Below, piece by piece: positions 42,818 through 50,947 of a stretch of 64,000 nucleotides of DNA (the stretch's first letter is position 1; each line of letters starts with the position of its first letter). The position numbers and the translations under genes are program-made. The stretch spans positions 142,128 through 206,127 of the forward strand of contig JAFUEP010000042.1 of assembly GCA_017470345.1 (NCBI GenBank), given 5' to 3'. Origin of the DNA: Prevotella sp. (GTDB lineage: Bacteria > Bacteroidota > Bacteroidia > Bacteroidales > Bacteroidaceae). The notes beneath the pieces are model-generated. The model did not search any database. It saw only the letters and a list, made by a program, of their open reading frames with translations, and had not been told where the DNA came from.

Positions 42818-45800
42818 TCAGAAGCGTCCCGGACCGCCGAAGCCGCCGCCGAAGCCGCCACGCTGGCCGCCGCCACGCTGGCCGCCGCCCTGACCTCTGC
42901 CAAAGCCGCCACCAGGGCCGCCAGGCCCCATGCGCATGCCCTGGCGGGCCTCGCGCGAGCCGAAGAGGTTGAGCTGGTAGTTAATGCGGAGCATCACGTA
43001 GCTGTTGATCGAGTTATACTCCGTGTCCGTGCGGGCCATGGCATTGAGCGTCCGGGTGAAACTCGACTGCTGATGCAGGATGTCGTAGAACTCGAGTCGC
43101 ACGGAGAGCGGCTTGCCCTTGAGAAAGCTCTGGGCCAGCTGAGCGTTCCAGATCAGTTCATTGGTGTTCATCGTCGCGTCGCTATAGCCGCGACGGCTCG
43201 ACATATTGAGGTTGGTCGTCAGCTGCATGCCCCAAGGCAGTTGGGCGGTGGCGTTGAATCCGTAGGAGAAGTTCCACGTATCCTGATTACCCTGTGCCTG
43301 GAGCTTGTTGCGACCAAAGGTATAGCCCACGTTGCCGTTCAGCTCCACCTCCAGCCAGTCGTTGCGATAGCTGGCGCCGAGGCGTTCGCTGAGGTTGGTC
43401 TCGTTGACGGCATTCTTCAGGATTTGGCCGTTGCGGTTGGCGTCGAGATAGCTGACGCTGTGCGTATAGCCAGCCGATGTGCGCGTGTTGAGGTTGAAGG
43501 TGCCGAGGGTATCGAGTGCGGTATTGAACATAAACTCAGCGCCTGCGTTCCAGTTGCCGTTGATGTTGTCGCGTGTCGACGTACGTCCGCCCGTCAGGGG
43601 GTCGTAGTAGACCTTGCTCGTCGTGGCGTTGCTGGTGGTCGAGAAGCGCAGGTTGGCAAACAGGAACTGCTGATGACGCTCGAAATAGTCGTTGTAGCGC
43701 AGGTTGAGGTTCTGCGTGAACGACGGCTTCAGGTTCTTATTACCGATTGAGATATTGAGCGGGTCGCTGTCGTCGCGGATCTCGAGCAGGTCGCTCATCG
43801 ACGGCTGCGAGGTGTTGCCACGATAGGTGAAGCGCAGCTGTCCGCGGTCGCTCTTTTTCCAACGGAAATTAGCCGTCGGGCTCCAGTTGAGCACGGTCCG
43901 CGTGGTGGTGCCATAGTCCACGCCCATATAACGGTAGGTGAACTTCGAGGTCTGGGGGATAACCTGCACGCCGACATTGAAGTTATAGGCCTTCCGCACC
44001 ACGCGCAGCATCACCTCTGCCGTATGGATATAGTTCTTGTATTCTGAGAATCGGCTCAGCGTCGAGTCCTTATAGTTCTCCCACGTGCGTGTCCCCTCCG
44101 TCAGCAGATCGAGGTTGGGGTCCCACTGACGATAGGACATATCGAAGGCGTCAAAGTCAAACTGGCCGCCATTATACACCAGCCGCGTGGGCCACTCGCT
44201 GTAGTCGTAGGTCGTGCGGTCGTTCTTGGTGTAGCGATACTGGAAGTTGTAGGAGAACTGCAGGTAGGTCTGCCGGGCGATGGGTTCGCTGTAGCTCAGT
44301 CGGGCCGAGTAGTCGTAGTTCTTCGAAGGGGTCAGGTTGTAGCGGTTGCGGAAATACTCCCTGTAGGCCAGCGAGTCGGAGTACATCGTCATGGTCGTCT
44401 GATATAGGTTGACGTCCTGCAGCGACAGCGATCGCGAGTCGCCCTCGGAGTAGTTGCCAGAGAGACGGAGCGAGATGTTGCGGCCCTCGTTGCCAAACTT
44501 GCGGGTCACAGTCAGGTCACTGCCGAAGCGGTTGTTGTCGTTGTAGCTGATCGACTTGTTGTTGCTGCTATTGACGAGGACGGAGTCCGTCGTATTATAC
44601 AATTCCCTGACAAAATTGAGCAGTCTGGTGCTGCTGTCCAGGGCATAGTTGGCAAAGTTGTAAGGGTCCTGCGTGAAGGAAGCCGAGGTCGACCATGAGC
44701 GTCCGTCGTTGTTCGACCAGCTGAACGTAGGCCGGAAGTTGATGTTCCACAGCGTGTCGGGGGACCACTCCAGGCGGGCCTGACCGTTCCATGAATTGGA
44801 GCGCGAGTAGTTCTGGCTGACGCTGTTGGAGAAGGCACCAGCCTGCGAGACGAAGTTCTCCGTGGCCCGACGGCTCCAGGCGTCGCCATCGCCGTGGTTC
44901 CAGCGCACGCTGCCGCTCAGCTTCAGGCGGTCGGTATCCTCATAGTTGGCGTTCAGACCCACCATCTTCGAAGCCTGCAGGCCGTTGCGCCCGCCACCGC
45001 CGAAGCGTCCGCCGCCGCCACCGCCGCCGAAGCCCATGTCGCCGACGTTGTTGGCCTGGGCGAAGCCCATCAGCCGCATCGAGCTGTTGAAGCGGGCTCC
45101 CATCAGGCGGCCCGAATAGCGCTCCTTGGTGCCCAGTCCGGCGTCGACGTTGGCGAAGGTGCCGCGGTTCATGCCGCGCTTCAGTCCGAAGTCGAGCACC
45201 ATCTCCTCCTCACCGTCGTCGATGCCCGTGACGCGGGCCTGGTCGCTCTTCTGGTCGTAGGCCTTCACGCGCTCCACGATCGAGGTGGGCAGGTTCTTGA
45301 TGGCCGTCTTCGTGTCGCCCGTCATGAACTCCTTGCCGTCGACCTTGATCTTCTGCACCTTCTTGCCGTTGATGGTGATGGAGCCGTCGTCGCCGACCTC
45401 GGCACCCGGCAGCTTCTTCACCAGCTCCTCGACGACGGAGCCCTCCGGCGTCTTATAGGCGCCAGCATTATATACTAAGGTGTCATCCTTCGAATAGACC
45501 TTCGCCAGGTTCTTCACCACCTCGACGTCCTTGAGCATCTTCGAGTCGACCTGCATGGTCAGCGTGCCAAGGTCGACGGGCCGTCCGCTGACAGCTACCG
45601 ACTTGAAGAGCGTCTTATATCCGACGTAGGTGATGCGCAGGATGTAGGAGCCGTCCTGCTGGGCCGTCACCGTGAATTGTCCGCTGAGGTTTGTCTTTGC
45701 ATTGGCGACGAGCGAGCTGTCGTTCTTGAGCAATGCGACTGTCGCTCCGATGACGGCTTCCTGCTGGTCGGCATCGATCACCGTGCCGCTCACCGTCCGC

Positions 45801-45862
45801 TGTGCCTGCGCTGAGAGGGCCGCACCGACGATAACGGCCATCAGGAGTAGAATACGTTTCAT
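42818..45862 (-). CDS. TonB-receptor-like outer-membrane beta-barrel protein (1014 aa)
   Basis: Signal peptide (1-20), then a carboxypeptidase-regulatory-like domain (about 22-105, TVSGTVIDADQQEAVIGATV), a plug-like domain (VVEELVKKLPGAEV, INGKKVQKIKVDGKEF) and a long C-terminal barrel of the OMP_b-brl_3 type that ends in Phe. It should sit in the outer membrane; the ligand is unknown and no SusD partner is present. Two Gly-rich stretches stand out: about 270-290 (GFGGGGGGGRFGGGG) and the last 40 residues (GGPGGGFGRGQGGGQ then RGGFGGGFGG). The latter lies past the last predicted strand. Divergent from aroB. Confidence 0.87.
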   Translation of the reverse strand: MKRILLLMAVIVGAALSAQAQRTVSGTVIDADQQEAVIGATVALLKNDSSLVANAKTNLSGQFTVTAQQDGSYILRITYVGYKTLFKSVAVSGRPVDLGTLTMQVDSKMLKDVEVVKNLAKVYSKDDTLVYNAGAYKTPEGSVVEELVKKLPGAEVGDDGSITINGKKVQKIKVDGKEFMTGDTKTAIKNLPTSIVERVKAYDQKSDQARVTGIDDGEEEMVLDFGLKRGMNRGTFANVDAGLGTKERYSGRLMGARFNSSMRLMGFAQANNVGDMGFGGGGGGGRFGGGGRNGLQASKMVGLNANYEDTDRLKLSGSVRWNHGDGDAWSRRATENFVSQAGAFSNSVSQNYSRSNSWNGQARLEWSPDTLWNINFRPTFSWSNNDGRSWSTSASFTQDPYNFANYALDSSTRLLNFVRELYNTTDSVLVNSSNNKSISYNDNNRFGSDLTVTRKFGNEGRNISLRLSGNYSEGDSRSLSLQDVNLYQTTMTMYSDSLAYREYFRNRYNLTPSKNYDYSARLSYSEPIARQTYLQFSYNFQYRYTKNDRTTYDYSEWPTRLVYNGGQFDFDAFDMSYRQWDPNLDLLTEGTRTWENYKDSTLSRFSEYKNYIHTAEVMLRVVRKAYNFNVGVQVIPQTSKFTYRYMGVDYGTTTRTVLNWSPTANFRWKKSDRGQLRFTYRGNTSQPSMSDLLEIRDDSDPLNISIGNKNLKPSFTQNLNLRYNDYFERHQQFLFANLRFSTTSNATTSKVYYDPLTGGRTSTRDNINGNWNAGAEFMFNTALDTLGTFNLNTRTSAGYTHSVSYLDANRNGQILKNAVNETNLSERLGASYRNDWLEVELNGNVGYTFGRNKLQAQGNQDTWNFSYGFNATAQLPWGMQLTTNLNMSSRRGYSDATMNTNELIWNAQLAQSFLKGKPLSVRLEFYDILHQQSSFTRTLNAMARTDTEYNSINSYVMLRINYQLNLFGSREARQGMRMGPGGPGGGFGRGQGGGQRGGGQRGGFGGGFGGPGRF

Positions 45863-45950
45863 ACTTTTTTCAGTTGGGGGTAATAAAAATCAATCTTTTT
45901 ATCATTGTAGACGCCCCGCAGGCTGCAAGGTTTAATTCTTCAGGAAAAAA

Positions 45951-45982
45951 TTTGGTCGTCTCGACGTTTTCGCTTACCTTTG
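45951..45982 (+). promoter_or_regulatory. Promoter of aroB
   Basis: TTTG (45951-45954), 20 bases, TACCTTTG (45975-45982), a perfect consensus; it ends nine bases before the ATG at 45992. Confidence 0.8.
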
Positions 45983-45991
45983 CAGCCAGTT

Positions 45992-47086
45992 ATGCAGAAA
46001 CAACGACTCATTTTTCCCCACGATCTGGAGCAAGCCCTCAACGACGAGCTGGCCCTCTGCCCCTGCGACCGCCGCTTCGTGCTCGTCGACGAGACCACCC
46101 GACAGCTATGTCTGCCACTCATCAGGAGCTACGCCTGCCTCGACGGCGCCGAAGTCATCACCATCCCCGCAGGCGACGAGCACAAGTCGCTGCAGAGCGT
46201 CAGCCACGTCTGGCAGGAGCTGCAGCGCATGGACGCCACGCGCCATTCGCTGCTCATCAACCTGGGCGGCGGCATGGTGACCGACCTTGGCGGATTCGCC
46301 GCCTCGACGTTCAAGCGCGGACTAAGGTTCATCAACATCCCGACGACGCTGCTGGCCATGGTCGACGCCTCCGTCGGCGGCAAGACGGGCTTCAACTTCG
46401 GCGGACTGAAGAATGAGGTGGGCGTCTTCAGCGATGCCCGCTCCGTCATCATCGCCACCTGCTTCCTCCGCACGATGGACCGCCAGAACCTGCTCTCAGG
46501 CTATGCCGAGATGCTCAAGCACGGCCTCATCGGGCGCCACGCTGTCGTCCGTCAGGACAGCAGCGCCGCCAGCGGCGACGAGGCCATGTGGGCCGAACTG
46601 CTGACGTTCGACATCGAGTCGCCCGACCTCGACGTGCTGAGCCGCATGATCAGGGACTCCGTGGATGTCAAGGAGCGTATCGTCATGGCCGACCCCACAG
46701 AGCAGGGGCTCCGCAAGGCCCTCAACCTGGGCCACACCATTGGCCACGCCCTCGAGTCGCTCGCCCTCACGAAGGAGCCAGTACTGCATGGCTACGCCGT
46801 TGCGTGGGGTCTTGTCTGCGAGCTCTACCTTAGTTGCATCAAGTGCGGATTCCCCGTCAGCCAGATGCGCCAGACCGTCAGCTTCATCACCCAGCACTAC
46901 GGCCGCATGGCCATCACCTGCGACGACTACCCCACCCTGCTCAACCTGATGTCTCACGACAAAAAGAACCTGACAGCCAGCGAGATCAACTTCACACTCC
47001 TTGGCGGCATCGGCGACGTGCACATCAACCAGACCGCTACTCGCGAGGAGATCGAGGAGACGCTCGACTTCCTTCGTGAGGGTTGA
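45992..47086 (+). CDS. aroB: 3-dehydroquinate synthase (364 aa)
   Basis: Second enzyme of the shikimate pathway; NAD- and Zn-dependent. GGGMVTDLGGFAASTFKRG, in the family's NAD-binding part, PTTLLAMVDASVGGKTG and the metal-binding NLGHTIGHALES are all visible. The TTG at 45980 also opens the frame but is the end of the -7 box, so ATG 45992 is chosen. The mRNA is close to leaderless. Single gene, converging on hemW. Confidence 0.95.
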   Translation: MQKQRLIFPHDLEQALNDELALCPCDRRFVLVDETTRQLCLPLIRSYACLDGAEVITIPAGDEHKSLQSVSHVWQELQRMDATRHSLLINLGGGMVTDLGGFAASTFKRGLRFINIPTTLLAMVDASVGGKTGFNFGGLKNEVGVFSDARSVIIATCFLRTMDRQNLLSGYAEMLKHGLIGRHAVVRQDSSAASGDEAMWAELLTFDIESPDLDVLSRMIRDSVDVKERIVMADPTEQGLRKALNLGHTIGHALESLALTKEPVLHGYAVAWGLVCELYLSCIKCGFPVSQMRQTVSFITQHYGRMAITCDDYPTLLNLMSHDKKNLTASEINFTLLGGIGDVHINQTATREEIEETLDFLREG

Positions 47087-47129
47087 GCGGAAAGTCAAAC
47101 TCTTACTCTCTCCCTTTTCTCCTGAGCCA

Positions 47130-48239
47130 TCAGGCCATCATAAGCTCGGCAATAACCATGTCGCTGACGAAGAGCCCGCGGCGAGTTAATCTTAACACAT
47201 CGTCGCAGCGGACAAGAAGGTCGTCGGCAAGAAACGGACGGGCAGCAGCAAGGCAGTAGTCGCGTTGCTCAGGCGCAAGGCGGCTCAAAGAGAGTCCCTC
47301 GCTGGTGCGAAGGGCCGTCATCAACAGGTCGTTGTAGAAGCTCTGCTCGTCGAGCGTCTCGTGTCCGCTGAGCATGGCGCCTGACTCTACTCCAGTTATG
47401 TAAGCATCGACGTCGCTCACGTTCCACTGCCGCCGACGGCGGCCGTCATAGGAGTGGGCAGCAGCGCCGAGGCCGACGTAAGGCGTGTGATCCCAGTAGG
47501 CGCTGTTGTGAAGCGAGCGCCGTTGCGGACGTGCGAAGTTGCTGATCTCGTAGTGCTCGAATCCGGCAGCATCGAGGCGGTCGATGAGGTCGTAATACAT
47601 GCGTCGGCTCAACTCCTCGTCGGCCTCGCTGACCTCGCCTCGCCGAAGCATCGCACTGAGGGGCGTTCCCTCCTCATAGCTGAGAGCATAGGCAGAGAGA
47701 TGGTCAGGGCCAAGGCTGAGAGCAGCGTCGATATCACCGTGCCACTCGACAAGCGATTCGTCAGGGAAACCGTAGATGAGATCAAGGCTGACGTTGCCAA
47801 TGCCAGCCTGGCGCAGGCGGCTGACGGCCTCGCCGACCTGACGGGCCGTATGGCGGCGGCGCAGGAACTGCAGACGCTCGTCGCTGAACGTCTGGGCACC
47901 CATGCTGACGCGATTCACTGGCAATGAGGCCAGCGCGTGAGCAAAGTCGAGTGTCACGTCGTCAGGATTGCACTCCAGCGTGACCTCCTCTGCCGTCGAC
48001 ACGGCATCGCCAAGCGAACAGAAAAGTTGTTCCAGCTGACGGGTCGAGAGCACCGACGGCGTGCCGCCACCTATATATATAGTACGGACGGGCTCAGCGA
48101 GCTCGCCACAGCGCAGTTGCCACTCGCGGCCGATGGCGTCGACATAGCGCTGGCAGCGGCCCATCAGCGTCGTCGAGAAAAAGCCACAATAGATGCAACG
48201 ACTGCGACAAAAGGGTATGTGGACATAGATTCCTGCCAT
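47130..48239 (-). CDS. hemW: HemW-like radical SAM protein (369 aa)
   Basis: Radical SAM protein formerly called coproporphyrinogen oxidase-like. The 4Fe-4S motif is CRSRCIYC (CxxxCxxC) near residue 10-17; GGGTPSVL and the C-terminal HemN-like wing (about 300-365) follow. Family members bind and transfer haem rather than oxidise coproporphyrinogen. -7 box TATTTTTG lies ten bases before the ATG. Confidence 0.92.
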   Translation of the reverse strand: MAGIYVHIPFCRSRCIYCGFFSTTLMGRCQRYVDAIGREWQLRCGELAEPVRTIYIGGGTPSVLSTRQLEQLFCSLGDAVSTAEEVTLECNPDDVTLDFAHALASLPVNRVSMGAQTFSDERLQFLRRRHTARQVGEAVSRLRQAGIGNVSLDLIYGFPDESLVEWHGDIDAALSLGPDHLSAYALSYEEGTPLSAMLRRGEVSEADEELSRRMYYDLIDRLDAAGFEHYEISNFARPQRRSLHNSAYWDHTPYVGLGAAAHSYDGRRRRQWNVSDVDAYITGVESGAMLSGHETLDEQSFYNDLLMTALRTSEGLSLSRLAPEQRDYCLAAARPFLADDLLVRCDDVLRLTRRGLFVSDMVIAELMMA

Positions 48240-48249
48240 AATTCGGTTG

Positions 48250-48257
48250 CAAAAATA
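48250..48257 (-). promoter_or_regulatory. -7 box of the hemW promoter
   Basis: TATTTTTG on the minus strand, ten bases before the hemW ATG. Confidence 0.5.
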
Positions 48258-48286
48258 CTAATTTATTTTAATAAAAAGAAGTTTTT

Positions 48287-48318
48287 CTTGGTCATTTGCA
48301 GAAAAATGACTACCTTAG
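48287..48318 (+). promoter_or_regulatory. Promoter of the EF-G2-type gene
   Basis: CTTG (48287-48290), 20 bases, TACCTTAG (48311-48318). It is followed by a leader of about 50 A-rich bases, longer than for most genes here. Confidence 0.5.
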
Positions 48319-48373
48319 ACGCCGATTTGCGAAAAGCAACAACTAATAAACCTAAAAATAAAAACCAAAAACA

Positions 48374-50536
48374 ATGAAAGTCTATCAGACAAACGAGATT
48401 AAGAACATTGCACTCATTGGCAGTGCGGGTAGCGGCAAGACCACTCTTGCCGAGTCAATGGTCTACGAAGCCGGCATCATCAAGCGCCGCGGCACCGTGG
48501 AGGGTAAGAACACCATGAGCGACTACTTCCCCGTCGAACAGGAGTATGGCTATTCCGTCTTCTCGACCGTCTTCCACACCGAGTGGAACAACAAGAAGCT
48601 CAACATCATCGACTGCCCGGGAAGCGACGACTTCGTAGGAGGTGCCATCACAGCCCTCAACGTCACCGACCAGGCCCTCATCCTCGTCAACGGCCAGTAT
48701 GGCCCCGAGGTGGGCACGATGAACGCCTTCCGCAATACTGACAAGCTGAAGAAGCCCGTCATCTTCCTCGTCAACCAGCTCGACCGCGAGAACTGCGACT
48801 ATGAGCAGATCCTCCACCAGCTGCAGGAGACCTACGGACCTAACTGCGTGCCCGTGCAGTATCCCGTTGCCACAGGCCCCGGCTTCAACACCATCATCGA
48901 CGTGCTCATCATGAAGAAGCTGACATGGAAGCCCGAAGGCGGCGCTCCCACCATCGAGGACATCCCCGCCGACCAGATGGACAAGGCCAAGGAGATGAAG
49001 GCTGCACTCGTCGAGGCTGCCGCCGCTGGCGACGACGCCCTGATGGAGAAGTTCTTTGAGACCGAAGACCTCAGCGAGGACGAGATGCGCGAAGGCATCC
49101 GCAAGGGCCTCGTCACACGGTCCATCTTCCCTGTATTCTGCGTCTGCGGAGGCAAGGACATGGGTGTACGCCGTCTGATGGAGTTCCTCGGCAACGTCGT
49201 CCCCTTCGTCAGCGAGATGCCTAAGGTGCAGAACGCTGCCGGACAGGACGTCACGCCCGACGCTGCAGGCCCCACTTCGCTCTATTTCTTCAAGACAGGC
49301 ATCGAGCCCCACATCGGTGAGGTGAGCTACTTCAAGGTGATGAGCGGCACAGTCAAGAGCGGCGACGACCTGACTAACGCCGACCGCGGCTCGAAGGAGC
49401 GCATCGGCACGCTCTATGCCTGCGCTGGAGCCAACCGCGTGCAGGTCGACCAGCTCTGCGCTGGCGACATCGGCTGCACTGTCAAGCTGAAAGACGTTAA
49501 GACAGGCAACACACTCAACGGCAAGGACAACGCCGAATGGCGCTTTGATTTCATCAAGTATCCTAACTCGAAGTTCTCACGCGCCATCAAGGCCGTCAAC
49601 GAGAGCGAGACGGAGAAGATGATGGCCGCCCTGAACAAGATGCGTCAGGAGGATCCCACGTGGATCGTCGAGCAGTCAAAGGAGCTCCGCCAGATCATCG
49701 TCCACGGACAGGGCGAATTCCACCTGCGCACGCTGAAGTGGCGCATGGAGAACAACGAGAAGATCCAGATTGAATACCAGGAGCCGAAGATTCCCTATCG
49801 TGAGACGATCTCGAAGATGGCTCGTGCCGACTATCGCCACAAGAAGCAGTCGGGTGGCTCGGGTCAGTTCGGTGAAGTGCACCTCATCATCGAGCCCTAC
49901 ACCGAGGGCATGGAGGATCCCGTCAGCTTCACCATCAACGGCCAGGAGTTCAAGATGAACATCAAGGGCAAGGAGGAGATCGACCTCGAATGGGGCGGCA
50001 AGCTCGTCTTTATCAACAGCGTCGTCGGCGGCGCCATCGACCTGCGCTTCATGCCCGCCATCCTCAAGGGTATCATGCAGCGCATGGAGCAGGGCCCGCT
50101 GACCGGTTCGTACGCCCGCGACGTCCGCGTCATCGTCTACGACGGCAAGATGCACCCCGTCGACTCGAACGAGCTCTCGTTCATGCTCGCCGCACGCAAC
50201 GCCTTCTCAGCTGCCTTCCGTGAGGCCGGACCGAAAGTGCTCGAGCCCATCTACGACCTCGAGGTGCTCGTGCCTGCCGACTACATGGGCGACGTGATGA
50301 GCGACCTGCAGGGCCGCCGCGCCATCATCATGGGCATGGACTCAGAGGCTGGCTACCAGAAACTGTCGGCCAAGATTCCTCTCAAGGAACTGTCGAGCTA
50401 TTCAATCGCACTGAGTTCACTGACCGGTGGTCGTGCTTCGTTCTCAACCAAGTTCTCAAGCTACGAGCTCGTGCCCAACGACATCCAGCAGGCTCTCATC
50501 AAGCAGCACGAGGAGGAGACGAAGGACGAGGACTAA
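48374..50536 (+). CDS. Elongation factor G paralogue, EF-G2 type (720 aa)
   Basis: All EF-G domains are present, but the G domain is altered. G1 is GSAGSGKTT (16-24), G3 is DCPGSDDF (80-87) with Ser84 where canonical EF-G has the catalytic His, G4 is NQLD (134-137), and the switch 1 RGITI motif is missing. Bacteroides EF-G2 shows the same kind of changes and is reported to translocate ribosomes without GTP hydrolysis and to help survival in poor carbon supply; I infer the same role. It is not the main fusA, which normally sits in the ribosomal operon. A strong terminator and a repeat array follow. Confidence 0.9.
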   Translation: MKVYQTNEIKNIALIGSAGSGKTTLAESMVYEAGIIKRRGTVEGKNTMSDYFPVEQEYGYSVFSTVFHTEWNNKKLNIIDCPGSDDFVGGAITALNVTDQALILVNGQYGPEVGTMNAFRNTDKLKKPVIFLVNQLDRENCDYEQILHQLQETYGPNCVPVQYPVATGPGFNTIIDVLIMKKLTWKPEGGAPTIEDIPADQMDKAKEMKAALVEAAAAGDDALMEKFFETEDLSEDEMREGIRKGLVTRSIFPVFCVCGGKDMGVRRLMEFLGNVVPFVSEMPKVQNAAGQDVTPDAAGPTSLYFFKTGIEPHIGEVSYFKVMSGTVKSGDDLTNADRGSKERIGTLYACAGANRVQVDQLCAGDIGCTVKLKDVKTGNTLNGKDNAEWRFDFIKYPNSKFSRAIKAVNESETEKMMAALNKMRQEDPTWIVEQSKELRQIIVHGQGEFHLRTLKWRMENNEKIQIEYQEPKIPYRETISKMARADYRHKKQSGGSGQFGEVHLIIEPYTEGMEDPVSFTINGQEFKMNIKGKEEIDLEWGGKLVFINSVVGGAIDLRFMPAILKGIMQRMEQGPLTGSYARDVRVIVYDGKMHPVDSNELSFMLAARNAFSAAFREAGPKVLEPIYDLEVLVPADYMGDVMSDLQGRRAIIMGMDSEAGYQKLSAKIPLKELSSYSIALSSLTGGRASFSTKFSSYELVPNDIQQALIKQHEEETKDED

Positions 50537-50582
50537 AAACAGTTCCCATGTCCCCTACTCCATCGGACTACTTATTATTCAC

Positions 50583-50621
50583 AACGCCCTTTCCGCCTGT
50601 CGGAGAGGGCGTTTCTTTTTT
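50583..50621 (+). terminator. Intrinsic terminator after the EF-G2-type gene
   Basis: Stem AACGCCCT (50583-50590) with AGGGCGTT (50606-50613), an inner TCCG/CGGA pair, then a long T run to 50621. Confidence 0.85.
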
Positions 50622-50672
50622 TAGACTTCTCTGATTGATTTTTTGTTTACATCTCGTACTTTCTGATAAGCG

Positions 50673-50749
50673 AAACGGTGCTTTTCGGCCAAAGAAGTGC
50701 CGCTTTGTCCATCGAGAAGCGGTGCTTTTCGCACCTCAAAGCGCCACTT
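50673..50749. repeat. 22-base-period repeat array, locus 7 (4 units)
   Basis: Units at 50673 (AAACGGTGCTT), 50695 (AAGTGCCGCTT), 50717 (AAGCGGTGCTT) and 50739 (AAGCGCCACTT), exactly 22 bases apart with alternating orientation. A decayed fifth unit may lie in phase at 50651 (7 of 11 positions match). Confidence 0.88.
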
Positions 50750-50881
50750 CATTCCATCCGATCTGGAAAGATGCTGTTTTTCAAGCATTTACGAAAACGC
50801 ACAAAAGTATTATGAAATATTTTTACTTACCCAAGTCATTTCGCAGGCAATCAGTCGTCCGTTTTTACGATTGCATTTTCT

Positions 50882-50898
50882 TTGGCACGGAATTTGCA
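50882..50898 (+). promoter_or_regulatory. Sigma-54-type promoter of htpG
   Basis: TTGGCACG, four bases (GAAT), TTGCA matches the -24/-12 consensus of sigma-54 promoters at every fixed position. Transcription would start near 50908, 40 bases before the htpG ATG. No good TAnnTTTG box is found closer. No sigma-54 or activator gene is in the window. Confidence 0.65.
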
Positions 50899-50947
50899 TA
50901 TTTGCATCTGTAAAACGTATTCAGACAATAAACATATACAAGTAACT

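Larger units (their letters stand above)
50537..50947. other. 411-base intergenic region upstream of htpG
   Basis: Holds, in order, the EF-G2 terminator (50583-50621), repeat array locus 7 (50673-50749), about 130 bases without a clear feature, and the sigma-54-like promoter (50882-50898) with the htpG leader. The upstream 130 bases would be where an enhancer-binding protein could bind. Confidence 0.6.
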
